Positions 1 through 10,746 are shown, counted from the first letter of the stretch. The stretch: 64,000 nucleotides of DNA from Brevundimonas diminuta 3F5N (GCF_900163625.1 NZ_FUIE01000039.1:1-64000); one strand, 5' to 3'. The notes: generated by a model from the sequence alone, not told the origin. Program-made: numbers and translations.

Positions 1-248
1 CTCCGCCATAGCCCTCGCCGCTACAGTGCTCTTTTGGCTATGAGTCCTGAGCCTAGGGGAGTCGGATTGGCTGATCCGCGTCCGTTTCGGCTCGTTCTTT
101 GGTTCAGGCATCACCGATTTTCCTTTGCTCATGGAACAAAGGTGGTACATGAATCCATGTTCGTCAACCGTCGTTCAATCGAAAAATTGGTTCGATTTGG
201 CTGCATCTCATCAATGCATTGATTTTAAAGAAAAATTCTTATCGGATC
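1..248. other. left-edge non-coding stretch
   Basis: No convincing coding frame, RNA gene or repeat was seen here. The sequence is visibly less GC-rich than the rest of the window, especially from about 165 to 245, which suits an intergenic or promoter region for a gene beyond the left edge. Short open frames lack a ribosome-binding site and recognisable protein sequence. Confidence 0.5.
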
Positions 249-281
249 GAAACGGCGTGACCGCTTGGTCACGCCGTTTTC
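249..281 (-). terminator. bidirectional intrinsic terminator after thiC
   Basis: A perfect 13-bp stem (250-262 with 267-279) closes a GCTT tetraloop and carries A and T runs on its two sides. It lies just past the thiC stop codon on the minus strand and could also stop transcription entering from the left. Confidence 0.8.
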
Positions 282-287
282 CGTGGT

Positions 288-2370
<2,083 letters not shown>

Positions 2371-2431
2371 GCGGCGACCCTAGCCGCTTTCCCCTGCGGG
2401 TCAAGCGGGGCGGCGTGCTAGGGAGACGCCC

Positions 2432-2885
2432 ATGTTGACCGCCCGCCCCTATCGCGCCGAAGACCGAGAGGCCCTGCCTGGCCCTGTTCGACGGCAATAC
2501 GCCGCGCTTTTTCGACGCCAGCGAGCGCGAAGGATTCGTCGACTATCTGGAGGAAACCGCCTTCGGGCACGCCTATCAGGTGATCGAGCGCGACGGGCGC
2601 GTCGTGGCCTGCGGCGGCCATGCGGTTGAGCCGGACAAGATCAGCGTGGCCCTGTGCTGGGGCATGGTCGACAACAGCCTGCACCGTCAGGGCGTGGGCC
2701 GGGCGCTGACCGAGGCGCGGATCGCGGCGGCGCGCGCCACGCCGGGGATCACGCGCGTCATCCTGAACACCAGCCAGCACACGCAGGGCTTCTACGCCCG
2801 CTTCGGCTTCGAGACGATGAAGGTCACGCCCGACGGCTATGCGCCCGGCATCGATCGCTGGGACATGGTGTTGAAGCTGGATTGA
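2432..2885 (+). pseudogene. GNAT-family N-acetyltransferase, frameshifted
   Basis: The ATG at 2432 opens a frame reading MLTARPYRAEDREA, a typical GNAT start, but it leaves the correct frame after codon 14. Skipping one base in the GCCC run at 2471-2474 joins it to a second frame (CLALFDGNTPRFFDAS and onward) that continues to 2885 as one plausible protein of 150 residues. The second part carries the acetyl-CoA loop (QGVGRAL) and the C-terminal FYARFGFE motif. As written, the gene is broken by a +1 shift; a GTG at 2580 could only give a fragment. The cause could be a real mutation or an assembly error in the C run. The substrate is unknown. Confidence 0.75.
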
Positions 2886-2894
2886 GGGAGAGGG

Positions 2895-2939
2895 GGCGGC
2901 CCGGCCTTAACGCCCCCCCGACTGAGAAGCCGGGCCGCC
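2895..2939. repeat. long-loop palindrome behind the GNAT gene
   Basis: A perfect 11-bp inverted repeat (2895-2905 with 2929-2939) encloses a 23-base loop containing a run of seven C. There is no T tract, so it looks more like a small palindromic repeat than a classical terminator. The loop shares the 11-mer CCCCCCCGACT with the palindromic insert inside selO (27872-27882). Confidence 0.5.
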
Positions 2940-3109
2940 GCAGACTTCGTCGGGGTTGGGGGGGCGTCCGACGTGTCCGATTGCTCAATCCCCGGCCGCG
3001 ATGTTGGTTCCGCCGATTTTCGCGTGTTAACGCTCTTTATCGAACAATAATCGTTTTTCTCGCGGCGCTCGGATTACTTGAAACGCTGCGGTTCAGCAGG
3101 ATCGTAAAA

Positions 3110-3772
3110 ATGGCGCGCGTTCTGGGCGTTCTGGGCGGCATGGGGCCGGCGGCGACCGTGGCCTTCCTGGCGCGGGTGCAGGCCCTGACTCCGGCCAGGG
3201 GCGACGAAGACCACATCCGCGTCATCGCCGACATCAATCCTCAGGTGCCGAACCGCCATACGCAGGCTGAAGCGGCGGGCCTGACGCTGGGCGAGATGGC
3301 GCGGGCGCTGAAGACGGCGGGCGCGCAGGTGCTGGCTATGCCGTGCAACACGGCCCACGCCCATGCCGACGCCATCCGAGCGGCGGGCCTGCCCTTCATC
3401 GACATGATCGCCGAGACGGCGAAAGCCGCAGGCGCGACCGGGGCGCGGCGGGTCGGCGTGCTGGCCACGCCGGGCGCGGCGCTGCTTTACGCCGAAGCCC
3501 TGAGCGTCGAGGGGCTGGAGATGGTCGCCCCCTCCCCCGCCGAGCGCGAGCGGTTCATGCAGGTGGTGTTCGGGGTCAAGGCCGGCGACGTCGGATCTGA
3601 CCAACGCGCGGCCATGCGCGATCTGGCGAAGGCCCTGATCGCGGCGGGCGCCGAGGCGGTGATCGGCGGCTGCACCGAGGTGCCGCTGCTGCTGGATCAG
3701 GGCGACGTCGAGGCCCCGCTGATCGACTCGACCGAGGTGCTGGCCCAGGCCTGCGTGGCGGCATGCCGGTGA
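3110..3772 (+). CDS. aspartate/glutamate racemase family protein
   Basis: Members of this family interconvert L- and D-amino acids (usually Asp or Glu) without cofactor, using two cysteines as acid and base. The 220-residue product starts MARVLGVLGGMGP, as typical of the RacX/YgeA branch. It has the paired catalytic motifs MPCNTAH (Cys79) and GGCTEVPLL (Cys188). The ATG at 3110 is preferred because the same frame further upstream overlaps the acetyltransferase and the palindrome and looks non-coding. Both cysteines are present, so an active racemase is likely, but the substrate cannot be read from sequence. No neighbouring peptidoglycan gene narrows the role. Confidence 0.85.
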   Translation: MARVLGVLGGMGPAATVAFLARVQALTPARGDEDHIRVIADINPQVPNRHTQAEAAGLTLGEMARALKTAGAQVLAMPCNTAHAHADAIRAAGLPFIDMIAETAKAAGATGARRVGVLATPGAALLYAEALSVEGLEMVAPSPAERERFMQVVFGVKAGDVGSDQRAAMRDLAKALIAAGAEAVIGGCTEVPLLLDQGDVEAPLIDSTEVLAQACVAACR

Positions 3773-3839
3773 GGCGCTAGGCGAGGCGCTCAGCTTGGCC
3801 TAAGCGGGAAGGCGACGCTGTTCAGCAGGAGCCTTCGTC

Positions 3840-5186
3840 ATGGATCGCCGCGCCTTCATCGCCGCTTCGTCCGCCGCGCTTGCGGCATCCGGTCTGGCTG
3901 GACCGACCCTGGCGCGGAATGATCGGCTGCAGATCGGGATCATCGGCACGGGGCTGAGGGCGCAGAGCCTGATGTCCATCCTGCTGAAGCGGGCCGATGT
4001 GGACATCGTCGCCCTGTGCGACATCGAACCGCTGATGATCGCGCGGGCCAAGGGGATGATCGCCGCCGCCGGAAAACCTGCGCCGCGCGCCTATGAAGGA
4101 GCGCCCGATCAAGCCTATCGCGACCTGCTGGCCCATCCGGGGCTGGACGCCGTCATCATCGCCACCCCGTGGGAATGGCACGCCCCCATGGCCATCGCGG
4201 CGATGGAGGCGAAAATCCCGGTCGGCTGCGAGGTGGTGGCGGGCGTCACCCTTCAGGACCACTGGGACGTGCTGGAGGCGCACGAGCGAACCGGCACCCC
4301 CTATATGGTGCTGGAGAACGTCTGTTATCGCCGCGACGTGCTGGCGGTGCTGAACATGGTGCGCGCCGGACTGTTCGGCGAACTGGTCCATCTGCAGGGC
4401 GGCTATCAGCACGATCTGCGCGCGGTGAAGTTCAACAGCGGCGATCCGCAGAAGCCCTATGGCGGCGGGGTCGAGTTCGGGCCGAAGGGCTGGTCCGAGG
4501 CGCGCTGGCGCACCTGGCATTCGGTCAACCGCAACGGGGAGCTTTATCCGTCGCACGGCATCGGGCCGATCGCCAACTGGATCGACCTGAACCGGGGCAA
4601 CCGGATGGCGACGCTGACGGCCTACGCCTCCAAGGCGCGGGGGCTGCACGCCTATGTGGTCGACAACGGCGGGGCCGACCATCCGAACGCCCAGGTGCAG
4701 TTCAAGCTGGGCGACGTGGTGACGACCTCGATCGGCTGCGCCAACGGTGAGACCCTGCTGCTTCAGCACGACACCAATCTGCCGCGTCCCTATTCGCTGG
4801 GCTTCCGGGTGCAGGGGGTGAAGGGGCTCTGGATGGACCTGAACAAGTCGGTCCACATCGAAGGCCGCAGCCCCGAGCACCAATGGGAGGCGCAGGAGGC
4901 CTGGTTCGAGCAGTACGACCACCCGCTGTGGAAGACTCACGCGGACACGGCGGCCGGGTCGGGCCACGGCGGCATGGACTTCTTCGTCATTCATGCCTTC
5001 GTCGAAGCGCTGAAGGCCAAGGCGGCGATGCCGCTCGACATCTATGACGCCGTGAGCTGGAGCGCGATCACGCCCCTGTCGGAACAGTCGATCGCCGAGA
5101 GCAACCGCACGGTGGACTTCCCCGACTTCACGCGCGGGACGTGGCGCGAGCGCAAGCCGATCTTCGGTTTCGACGGGGCGTATTGA
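3840..5186 (+). CDS. Gfo/Idh/MocA-family enzyme, GH109-like, Tat-exported
   Basis: The 448-residue protein starts with a twin-arginine signal (MDRRAFIAASS, hydrophobic to about residue 25). A Rossmann dinucleotide site follows (GIIGTG, about 33-38), then a C-terminal Gfo/Idh/MocA domain. The stretches YPSHGIGPIANW, GHGGMDFFV and ITPLSEQS resemble glycoside hydrolase family 109, which cleaves alpha-N-acetylgalactosaminides by an NAD-assisted redox mechanism. A Tat signal fits export of a folded, cofactor-loaded enzyme. The gene stands alone, with no sugar-uptake genes next to it, so the substrate is open. A simple sugar dehydrogenase is the main alternative. Confidence 0.8.
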   Translation: MDRRAFIAASSAALAASGLAGPTLARNDRLQIGIIGTGLRAQSLMSILLKRADVDIVALCDIEPLMIARAKGMIAAAGKPAPRAYEGAPDQAYRDLLAHPGLDAVIIATPWEWHAPMAIAAMEAKIPVGCEVVAGVTLQDHWDVLEAHERTGTPYMVLENVCYRRDVLAVLNMVRAGLFGELVHLQGGYQHDLRAVKFNSGDPQKPYGGGVEFGPKGWSEARWRTWHSVNRNGELYPSHGIGPIANWIDLNRGNRMATLTAYASKARGLHAYVVDNGGADHPNAQVQFKLGDVVTTSIGCANGETLLLQHDTNLPRPYSLGFRVQGVKGLWMDLNKSVHIEGRSPEHQWEAQEAWFEQYDHPLWKTHADTAAGSGHGGMDFFVIHAFVEALKAKAAMPLDIYDAVSWSAITPLSEQSIAESNRTVDFPDFTRGTWRERKPIFGFDGAY

Positions 5187-5201
5187 GCCCACGCCACCCG
5201 C

Positions 5202-5226
5202 CACCCTCGAGCTTGTCCCGAGGGTG
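5202..5226. repeat. short CTCGAG-type intergenic palindrome
   Basis: A hairpin pairs CACCCTCG with CGAGGGTG around a short loop, between the convergent genes ending at 5186 and 5244. It may act as a weak bidirectional terminator. Words of this type are common between genes in GC-rich alphaproteobacteria (from memory, not searched). Confidence 0.45.
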
Positions 5227-5243
5227 ACTGCAGGAGGGCGGGA

Positions 5244-5528
5244 TCAGTTCTCCGCCTTCTTGCCCATCAGGGGCGACAGCAGGCTGTTGACCTCGTCCAT
5301 CTGGCCGTGGCCCTGGGCGGCGCGGTGCTCCAGTTCGTCGGCGCGGGCCTGGAGCTCGCGGGCGCGGTCGCAGCGCGGATCGCCTTCCGGCACGGCGGCC
5401 AGGTCAGGACGGCGGGCCTCCAGTTCGGCGATCAGCTCGTCGAAACGGGCCTGGTTCATGTTCTCACCCTGTTCGAACAGGGCGATGGCTTCCTCCAGGG
5501 CGGCTTCAAAGGCGTCTTGATCGGGCAT
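5244..5528 (-). CDS. small acidic helical protein, hypothetical
   Basis: This 94-residue, strongly charged protein is predicted to be all helical: runs such as FEAALEEAIALFEQGE and RARELQARADELEHRAA suggest a short coiled coil. There is no signal peptide or membrane segment. The ATG at 5528 is preferred over one three codons upstream because an AGAGG site lies about nine bases before it. It is convergent with the GH109-like gene and divergent from the RNase T2 gene. No family was recognised. Confidence 0.65.
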   Translation of the reverse strand: MPDQDAFEAALEEAIALFEQGENMNQARFDELIAELEARRPDLAAVPEGDPRCDRARELQARADELEHRAAQGHGQMDEVNSLLSPLMGKKAEN

Positions 5529-5622
5529 GGGCCTCATCCTCTTATGCTTACGCTTTTCAATGAGCGGGGCCGCGCGCCGGTTCCGCCTTGGCCGCCGATC
5601 ACGCAGGGTTTACGAGACCGTC

Positions 5623-6381
5623 ATGCGCTCCCTTTTCGCCTCCGCCGCCCTGATGGTCCTGCTGGCCGCCTGCACCGTTTCGACGGAAGGCGCGCCGGAG
5701 CGGGCCGAGGTCGCGGGCGCCGTCTGCGACGTGCCGGACGATGTGCGCCCCGCCCGCCCCTATCGCGTTCCGCAGGACGAGGTGGCCGCCAACGTGCCGG
5801 TCGCCTTCAACATGCTGGCGGTCAGCTGGTCGCCCCAGGCGTGCCGCAGCGGCAAGGACTATCCGGATGAGCGCTATCAGTGCGCCAACAATCAGTTCGG
5901 CCTGACCCTGCACGGGCTATGGCCCAACGGCGCCGACAATAAACACCCGCGCTATTGCGCCGCGCCCGGCCCGGCCATCCCGGTCGAGACCGTGCGCGAA
6001 CATTTCTGCATGATCCCCTCGCCCAGCCTGCAGCAGCACGAATGGGCGGCCCACGGCACCTGCGGCTGGGACAGCCCCGAGGCCTATTTCGAGCAGGCGG
6101 CGAGGATGTGGGACGGGCTGAACAAGCCAGACCTGGAGGCCATTCCCGCCCAGCGCCTGACCGCCGGCGCCATCCGCGACGCCTTCGTCGCCGCCAATCC
6201 CGGCTTCCCGCGCGACGGGGTGTTCATCGCCACCACCGACGGCTGGTTCCGCGAGGCGCGGCTCTGCTACTCCAAGGACTATCGGCCGATGCGTTGCCCG
6301 CGCGGCCTGGGCGCGCCCGATCGCGAGCGGCTGAGACTGGCGCCCAAGGGCGTTCAGCCCGGCGCGCAAACGACCGGTTAA
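5623..6381 (+). CDS. ribonuclease T2 family lipoprotein
   Basis: RNase T2 enzymes cleave single-stranded RNA through 2',3'-cyclic phosphates and act outside the cytoplasm. Both active-site blocks are present: CAS1 as HGLWP (His97) and CAS2 as HEWAAHGTC (His139, Glu140, His144). Several cysteines suit disulfide bonding. The N-terminus is a lipoprotein signal with lipobox LAAC and acceptor Cys17. Many bacterial homologues such as E. coli RNase I are soluble periplasmic proteins, so lipid anchoring is notable. The ATG at 5623 is chosen because it directly precedes this signal; the longer in-frame start would bury it. Two small genes follow on the same strand. Confidence 0.92.
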   Translation: MRSLFASAALMVLLAACTVSTEGAPERAEVAGAVCDVPDDVRPARPYRVPQDEVAANVPVAFNMLAVSWSPQACRSGKDYPDERYQCANNQFGLTLHGLWPNGADNKHPRYCAAPGPAIPVETVREHFCMIPSPSLQQHEWAAHGTCGWDSPEAYFEQAARMWDGLNKPDLEAIPAQRLTAGAIRDAFVAANPGFPRDGVFIATTDGWFREARLCYSKDYRPMRCPRGLGAPDRERLRLAPKGVQPGAQTTG

Positions 6382-6427
6382 CCAGAACAGGGTCAGGCTG
6401 CGGATCGCTGTTTCGTCCGAGGCCGTC

Positions 6428-6805
6428 ATGTCGACCATGCTGACCCAGTCCCGCCGTCGTTCCAGCGACCATTTCCAGCCCGAGGACATGGAGCCGCAGG
6501 AGCAGCGCCGCCTGCGCGGCCTGCTGGAGCAGATCGACTACGCCGCCTATGTCGCCAACCGCGAACTGATCGGCCACGCCCTCGCCCAGGTCGACGTCGG
6601 CGCTTTTCAGAAGCTGGCCGTGCTGACGGCCCAGGCACGGGTCCGCTGGGGCGCCGAGGCCGTGCGCCTGGCCGAATCCGGCGCCCCGGCCACGCCCGAC
6701 CAGGTGGCGCGCCTGACCGCCGCCCGCACCGCCTATGACGAGTTGGCCGAGGCCTATGACGCCCTGCGCCGGATGGTGGAGCGGGGCTATCTGCCCTTGC
6801 GCTAA
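6428..6805 (+). CDS. hypothetical helical protein
   Basis: The 125-residue product has no signal peptide or membrane segment. It consists of amphipathic helices rich in Ala, Arg, Leu and Glu (for example LTAARTAYDELAEAYDALRRMVERGYLP). It lies 46 bases after the RNase T2 gene and 27 bases before the next lipoprotein gene on the same strand, so co-transcription is possible. Codon use matches the neighbours. No family was recognised. Confidence 0.65.
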   Translation: MSTMLTQSRRRSSDHFQPEDMEPQEQRRLRGLLEQIDYAAYVANRELIGHALAQVDVGAFQKLAVLTAQARVRWGAEAVRLAESGAPATPDQVARLTAARTAYDELAEAYDALRRMVERGYLPLR

Positions 6806-6832
6806 GCGTGACCGTTCCCCTTATCGAGAGGC

Positions 6833-7378
6833 ATGAAACGCCTGATCCCCTTCGTGGCAGCAGCGCTGCTTCTCTCCGGCTGCGGTTCCCAGGGTCGCGA
6901 TGACGCCCCGCCAACGGCCCGAACTGACAATGGAGCTCTGACCGCCCTGTTCAACGCCGACCAGAAGGCGCGCCAGGACAACCGCCTCGACCTGTTGGAA
7001 AGCATGGCCGACGCCGAACGACTGGCCGAGACCAAGTCCATGCTGGCGCGCGGCGAGATCCGATCCGGCGCCGACTACTATCGGGCGGCCTTTATTTTCC
7101 ATCACAGCCGTGAGGCGGACGACATCCTGAAAGCCCATGTGCTGGCGACCGCCGCCCTGGCGCAAGGTCATCAAGACGCCGCCTGGATCGCGGCGGCGAG
7201 CCTGGACCGCTATCTCCAGGCGAGGGGACGGCCGCAGATTTACGGGACGCAATACATTCAGATCGACACAGAGATGACGCGCGGCGCCTTCGATCCCGGC
7301 TTCATGCCTGACAGCGTACGCCGCGACACCCGTGTGCCGCCGCTGGACGAGCAGAAGGCGCCGCCGCTCGTACGCTGA
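6833..7378 (+). CDS. hypothetical lipoprotein, DUF6624-like
   Basis: The 181-residue product begins with a clear lipoprotein signal ending in LLSGC, so it should be anchored in the envelope. The mature part is helical and contains a stretch (FIFHHSREADDILKAHVLATAALAQGHQDAAW, described here in pieces: an FHHS motif near residue 90, then ATAALAQGHQDAAW and DRYLQARGRPQIYGTQ). That pattern resembles the DUF6624 group, whose function is unknown. The stop codon directly abuts the stop of the minus-strand gene that follows. Confidence 0.65.
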   Translation: MKRLIPFVAAALLLSGCGSQGRDDAPPTARTDNGALTALFNADQKARQDNRLDLLESMADAERLAETKSMLARGEIRSGADYYRAAFIFHHSREADDILKAHVLATAALAQGHQDAAWIAAASLDRYLQARGRPQIYGTQYIQIDTEMTRGAFDPGFMPDSVRRDTRVPPLDEQKAPPLVR

Positions 7379-8410
7379 TCAGTCCAGTCGCTGAGGCCGG
7401 GTGACGATGGGGGCGTCGGGGTCGTTCTGGGCGGGACGCGCCTGGGTCGGCGGCGGGCCTTCGGGCTGGGCCGGGGCGTCCGGCTGGGACGCGGCCGGCG
7501 GCGTCACCACAACGACAGGCGGAGGCGTCGTCGCCGCCGGAGGCTGGGTCACGGGAGCCTGAGCTGCAGACGTCGAGACCGGCCGGGTCGGCGCGGGCGC
7601 CGGACGCGCAGGCGTCGTGCTTCGCGTCGAAGGCGACGGAGCGCGGGCGGCCGGAACGGCGGCGGGCGGCGTTTCGGCGGCGGCCGAAGCGGGCTGCGGC
7701 GTCGGCGCGGGCGTCTCCGGCGGGACGACGGGAGCCTCGATCGCCGGTTCCGCGACGACGGCAGGGGGCGGAGACGTCTTCTCTTCCGCGCCCGAGCGCG
7801 CCAGCAACCACACCGCCACAGGAACCAGCACGGCGGCGGCCGCCACGCCCGCATAGAGCGGCCAACGCGAGCGGGGCTTGGGCGCAGCAGGCGTGAGGGG
7901 CGCGGCGATCGTCTCAACGACCGGCGGCGCTACGGGCGGGACGACAGGCGCGGGAGCCGCAGTCGGAATGGTGGAGGCGGCCGGAGCCGTCGCGGCGGGC
8001 GCCGCGCTGGGCGCGGCTTGCGGCAGGGGGCGCGGCGTCAGCGCGGCGGCGGGCGTGGACGGCGCTGGTTGCGGCGCGGTCGGCTGTGGCGCGGCGGTCG
8101 GCGCGAGGCGGCGGCGGGGCACCATGGAGCCGCCGAAAACGTCGGCCGGACGGGCGGCGGGCGCGGCGGGACGCGCGGCGGCGGGCTGGGCCGCCTGCGG
8201 GCGCGGTTGGGCGGGCTTGGCCTGCGTCGGCTTGGGGTGCGGCGGCATGGCGGCCAAGCGCGCCAGGCCCTCGTCGCGCGGCAGGGGCCCGACATGGAAG
8301 GCGGCCTGAGGCGGGCGGCCCCAGGTGATCTGGCCCCGGCGGAAGGGTTCGGGCTGCTTTACCGGCGCCGGATTATCAGGCGTATGGGGCTTGTCGTCGG
8401 CGTCGGACAT
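7379..8410 (-). CDS. Pro/Ala-rich single-pass membrane protein
   Basis: The 343-residue protein is very low in complexity. A proline- and alanine-rich N-terminal region of about 180 residues is followed by one membrane helix (about 183-205, WPLYAGVAAAAVLVPVAVWL) and then a second Pro/Ala/Thr-rich tail ending in a short charged segment. The layout suggests a cytoplasmic tether and a periplasmic, wall-spanning tail. The ATG at 8410 has a GGAG site six bases upstream; an ATG ten codons earlier lacks one. It lies 92 bases after a two-gene ABC exporter on the same strand and might be co-transcribed. No family was recognised. Confidence 0.6.
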   Translation of the reverse strand: MSDADDKPHTPDNPAPVKQPEPFRRGQITWGRPPQAAFHVGPLPRDEGLARLAAMPPHPKPTQAKPAQPRPQAAQPAAARPAAPAARPADVFGGSMVPRRRLAPTAAPQPTAPQPAPSTPAAALTPRPLPQAAPSAAPAATAPAASTIPTAAPAPVVPPVAPPVVETIAAPLTPAAPKPRSRWPLYAGVAAAAVLVPVAVWLLARSGAEEKTSPPPAVVAEPAIEAPVVPPETPAPTPQPASAAAETPPAAVPAARAPSPSTRSTTPARPAPAPTRPVSTSAAQAPVTQPPAATTPPPVVVVTPPAASQPDAPAQPEGPPPTQARPAQNDPDAPIVTRPQRLD

Positions 8411-8502
8411 TCGGTCTCCGGCGCCCGGCCGGGCGCGCATCAGGTCGAAAAGGCGTTAGAGGGCCAGGACGGTGAGCGCCGAGTTCGGCGCTTTCGTGAC
8501 CG

Positions 8503-9270
8503 TCAGTTCTTCAGACGATAGCCGGTCTTGAAGATCCAGCCCACCACCGCCAGGCAGCCGAAGAAGAAAGCCAGCGTGGCCGCAAGGCTGATCTGAACGC
8601 TGACGTCCCCCACCCCATAGAAGGCCCAGCGGAAGCCCGAGATCAGATAGACCACCGGATTGAACAGGGCGACGGTGCGCCAGCCCTCGGGCAGCATGTC
8701 GATCGAATAGAAGGCGCCGCCCAGGAAGGTCAGGGGCGTGACGATCAGCATGGGCACGAACTGAAGCTGCTCGAAATTCTGCGCCCAGACCCCGATGATG
8801 AAGCCGAACAGGGCGAAGGTGGTCGAGATCAGGACCAGGAAGGCCAGCATCCAGAAGGGGTGCAGGATTTCGAGCGGCACGAAGAGGGCCGCCGTGGCCA
8901 GGATGATCAGGCCCAGGATCGCCGACTTGGTCGCCGCCGCCCCGACATAGGCCAGCACGATCTCCAGCGGCGAGACGGGCGCGGACAGGAGCTCGTAGAT
9001 CGTGCCTGTGAACTTCGGGAAGTAGATGCCGAATGACGCATTGAAGATCGACTGGGTGAACAGGCTGAGCATGATCAGCCCCGGCACGATGAAGGCGCCG
9101 TAGGGGACGCCGTCCACCTCGGTCATGCGGCTGCCGATGGCGCCGCCGAAGACGACGAAATAGAGCGACGTGGTGATGACCGGCGTCACCAGCGACTGCC
9201 ACAGGGTGCGCAGGGCGCGGGCCATCTCGAAGCGATAGATGGCCCAGACGCCATATCCGTTGAACGCCAT
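8503..9270 (-). CDS. ABC-2 type exporter permease (YadH-like)
   Basis: The 255-residue integral membrane protein has about six hydrophobic helices and the ABC-2 permease layout (for example [15 protein letters not shown], then [24 protein letters not shown]). It would form the membrane pore of an exporter with the ATPase encoded just upstream. Its ATG at 9270 shares a base with the TGA of that ATPase gene, a sign of translational coupling. Sequence style resembles E. coli YadH, whose substrate is unknown. Nothing in the neighbourhood identifies the cargo. Confidence 0.88.
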   Translation of the reverse strand: MAFNGYGVWAIYRFEMARALRTLWQSLVTPVITTSLYFVVFGGAIGSRMTEVDGVPYGAFIVPGLIMLSLFTQSIFNASFGIYFPKFTGTIYELLSAPVSPLEIVLAYVGAAATKSAILGLIILATAALFVPLEILHPFWMLAFLVLISTTFALFGFIIGVWAQNFEQLQFVPMLIVTPLTFLGGAFYSIDMLPEGWRTVALFNPVVYLISGFRWAFYGVGDVSVQISLAATLAFFFGCLAVVGWIFKTGYRLKN

Positions 9271-10205
9271 CACGCGGCCTCCCGATCCTGATGGACCAGG
9301 CCGACGAAGATGTCCTCGAGCGAGCTCTGGCGGGTGCTGAGATCCTTGAAGCCTATCCCCAGGTCCGACAGGCGGCGCATCAGGGACGGCACGCCGGTCT
9401 TTTCGGCGTTGGAATCGAAGACGTATTCCAGCTCGGCCCCGTCGCATTGCAGCGCCAGGTTCCATTCGGCCAGTTCGGGCGGCAGGGCGGCCAGCGGCTC
9501 CTGAAGCTGAAGAGTCAGGGTCTTCTTGCCCAGCTTCTGCATCAGGTCGGCGGTCTTCTCGACCAGGATGAGTTCGCCCTTGAGGATGACGCCGACGCGG
9601 TCGGCCATCTCCTCGGCTTCCTCGATGTAGTGGGTGGTCAGGATGATGGTCACGCCGCGCTCGCGCAGGCGACGCACCAGCGACCACATATCCCGGCGCA
9701 GCTCGACATCGACGCCCGCCGTGGGCTCGTCGAGGAAGAGGATTTCCGGCTCATGGCTCAGCGCCTTGGCGATCATGACGCGGCGCTTCATCCCGCCGGA
9801 CAGGGTCATGATCTTGGCGTCCTTCTTGTCCCACAAGGAAAGGTCGCGAAGGATCTGTCCGACATAGGCCGGGTTCGGCGCCTTGCCGAACAGGCCCCGG
9901 CTGAAGGTGACGGTGGCCCAGACGGTCTCGAAGGCGTCGGTCGTCAGCTCCTGCGGCACCAAGCCGATCTTGGTGCGGGCGGCGCGATAGTCGCTCTGAA
10001 TATCGTGGCCGTCGGCGGTGATGGTCCCGGTCGAGGGCGTGACGATGCCGCAGACGATGGAGATCATCGTCGTCTTGCCCGCCCCGTTGGGCCCCAGCAG
10101 GGCGAAAATCTCGCCCTTCTCGATCTCCAGGTCGACCTGCTTCAGGGCCTGATGCCCCGTCTTATAGGTCTTGGTCAGACCCTGGATGGTGATGACGGCT
10201 GGCAT
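9270..10205 (-). CDS. ABC transporter ATP-binding protein (YadG-like)
   Basis: This 311-residue ATPase powers the adjacent ABC-2 permease. Walker A (GPNGAGKTT, 38-46), the signature LSGGM (135-139), Walker B (ILFLDE, 155-160) and the switch histidine ([11 protein letters not shown]) are all intact. The C-terminal 90 residues form the extra domain common in exporter ATPases of this class. The pair forms a compact operon with overlapping stop and start codons. It resembles E. coli YadG, of unknown substrate. Confidence 0.92.
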   Translation of the reverse strand: MPAVITIQGLTKTYKTGHQALKQVDLEIEKGEIFALLGPNGAGKTTMISIVCGIVTPSTGTITADGHDIQSDYRAARTKIGLVPQELTTDAFETVWATVTFSRGLFGKAPNPAYVGQILRDLSLWDKKDAKIMTLSGGMKRRVMIAKALSHEPEILFLDEPTAGVDVELRRDMWSLVRRLRERGVTIILTTHYIEEAEEMADRVGVILKGELILVEKTADLMQKLGKKTLTLQLQEPLAALPPELAEWNLALQCDGAELEYVFDSNAEKTGVPSLMRRLSDLGIGFKDLSTRQSSLEDIFVGLVHQDREAA

Positions 10206-10289
10206 GGAGGCCCCTCCCGGCTTGGGCGAGGCAGATAAGAAGACGTCCCCTCCCGCTCAAGGGCGCCGTTTAGACAAGATTGACAAAAA

Positions 10290-10628
10290 TCAGACGTCGG
10301 AGCGCCAGCCGAACACCAGGGTCTCGCGGTGGCCGAAGCGCGACAGGTGGTCTGCGAACACGACCTTGAAGCGGTCCATGTCGTCGCCGACATCGCCTTC
10401 CAGCCGGACCAGCAGCCGGTCGGCCAGGGCCTGCATCTTGCACACCCCCATAGGCAGGACGATGCGGGCGTTATCGGGCGTGACGACGGTCTCGAACTTG
10501 TGCGCCCAATGCTTGCCCAGTTGCTGCATATAGCGGCTGGCGTGGGCGGTCAGGACTTCGACGGTCGCCACCGGACCCGTCTGATCGGCGGCGACATCAA
10601 AAGCAGCGGGGACGGTAGCGGCGGTCAT
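10290..10628 (-). CDS. DUF2218 domain-containing protein
   Basis: The 112-residue cytoplasmic protein matches DUF2218 in pattern: an early ASRYMQQLGKHWAHKF segment and a C-terminal DHLSRFGHRE segment. DUF2218 genes are often found close to iron-uptake genes, but their biochemistry is not established. The ATG at 10628 has a GAGG site six bases upstream; the open frame continues far upstream but crosses the promoter. A Fur-like palindrome lies 38 bases upstream, supporting an iron-linked role (inference). Confidence 0.8.
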   Translation of the reverse strand: MTAATVPAAFDVAADQTGPVATVEVLTAHASRYMQQLGKHWAHKFETVVTPDNARIVLPMGVCKMQALADRLLVRLEGDVGDDMDRFKVVFADHLSRFGHRETLVFGWRSDV

Positions 10629-10665
10629 GGCGATCCTCACACGAACAGGCGGCCACCATAACAAA

Positions 10666-10682
10666 TTGCGATTGGTTCGCAA
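10666..10682 (-). promoter_or_regulatory. Fur-like operator before the DUF2218 gene
   Basis: TTGCGATTGGTTCGCAA is a perfect 6-5-6 inverted repeat 38 bases upstream of the DUF2218 start codon. Its TTGCGA arms resemble the alphaproteobacterial Fur box. The site is also 65 bases upstream of the divergent lipoprotein gene at 10747, so both could be affected. Assignment to Fur is inference from the sequence and the DUF2218 association. Confidence 0.6.
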
Positions 10683-10746
10683 TATCACAAGAAACCCGAC
10701 CACCCTCCCGCGGGTTTCCCCTCTGACGCCATGAAAGGGCGACGCC

